In this document: positions 63,994-64,000 of the stretch, in pieces | Position numbering within the stretch: the stretch's first letter is position 1 | Layout: every line of letters begins with the position of its first letter | NCBI GenBank assembly: GCA_963663495.1 | Contig: OY760427.1 | Location: forward strand, 1,736,001 to 1,800,000 | Reading direction: 5' to 3' | Source: G963663495 sp963663495 | GTDB lineage: Bacteria; Bacteroidota; Rhodothermia; Rhodothermales; Bin80 | DNA length: 64,000 nucleotides | Notes under the pieces: generated by a model | The model's database searches: none | Told to the model about the DNA's origin: nothing | What the model saw: only the letters and a program-made list of their open reading frames with translations | Translations under genes and position numbers: made by a program

Positions 63994-64000
63994 TCGTTGC

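Overview
The window reads as chromosome from a mid-to-high GC bacterium that is heavily loaded with insertion elements. The housekeeping content is a B12-dependent ribonucleotide reductase, a GlgE-type glycogen set (glgE, mak, glgB, glgX, malQ), an ebo metabolite-traffic operon, periplasmic multihaem cytochromes, and FG-GAP and choice-of-anchor B beta-propeller proteins. That mix suggests a member of the Rhodothermota or a neighbouring Bacteroidota-like lineage. The taxonomic call is an inference from gene content. The number of decayed elements and disrupted genes suggests relaxed selection, for example a host-associated lifestyle.

Layout. 1-7655: at least three tandem copies of a 3,084-bp unit, each with one 963-codon gene fusing a nuclease-like N-terminus to an N6-adenine DNA methyltransferase. 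8057-16173: a nested set of elements. An IS256-like element with a perfect 9-bp target duplication carries an IS4/IS1634-like element (4-bp duplication), which carries an IS66-like element (8-bp duplication). 16520-19626: a 171-bp MITE inserted in the 5' end of nrdJ, with the gene reading on. 19631-25168: a three-gene operon of secreted propeller proteins. 25243-33607: the glycogen region, with maltokinase destroyed by a TnpB element. 35757-43064: cytochromes, then the ebo operon. 44511-46028: malQ. 46224-56563: a second IS256-like element broken by an IS1634-like element and fused to a tnpB fragment, an SDR gene, and a tnpB element broken by IS66. 56564-60327: a truncated yaaW-like gene, a bacterial PH-domain pair, a YeeZ-like epimerase, msrB and tRNA-Leu. 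60328-63331: IS remnants and another tnpB element. 63385-63993: a MobA-like nucleotidyltransferase.

Two mobile systems stand out. First, the IS256-like element has two adjacent genes. The second is a normal DDE transposase. The first, three bases upstream, is a homologue that has lost the third and probably the second catalytic acid, yet stays open in both copies. Second, tnpB is not in an IS200/IS605 setting. It sits inside 1.46-1.48-kb elements with GGGA(G/A)TTATAT inverted repeats, an attached 170-bp MITE and 8-bp target duplications (perfect in one copy, 7/8 in another). The tnpB stop codon lies inside the right inverted repeat. Only one of six tnpB copies is intact; two others have lost a RuvC catalytic residue directly.

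Functionally, glgE, glgB, glgX and malQ look intact but the maltokinase that would supply maltose-1-phosphate does not. The ebo operon has eboB, eboE, eboC and eboF, with no eboA or eboD in the window. One tnpB element lies exactly at the convergent ends of eboF and malQ and leaves both reading frames usable.
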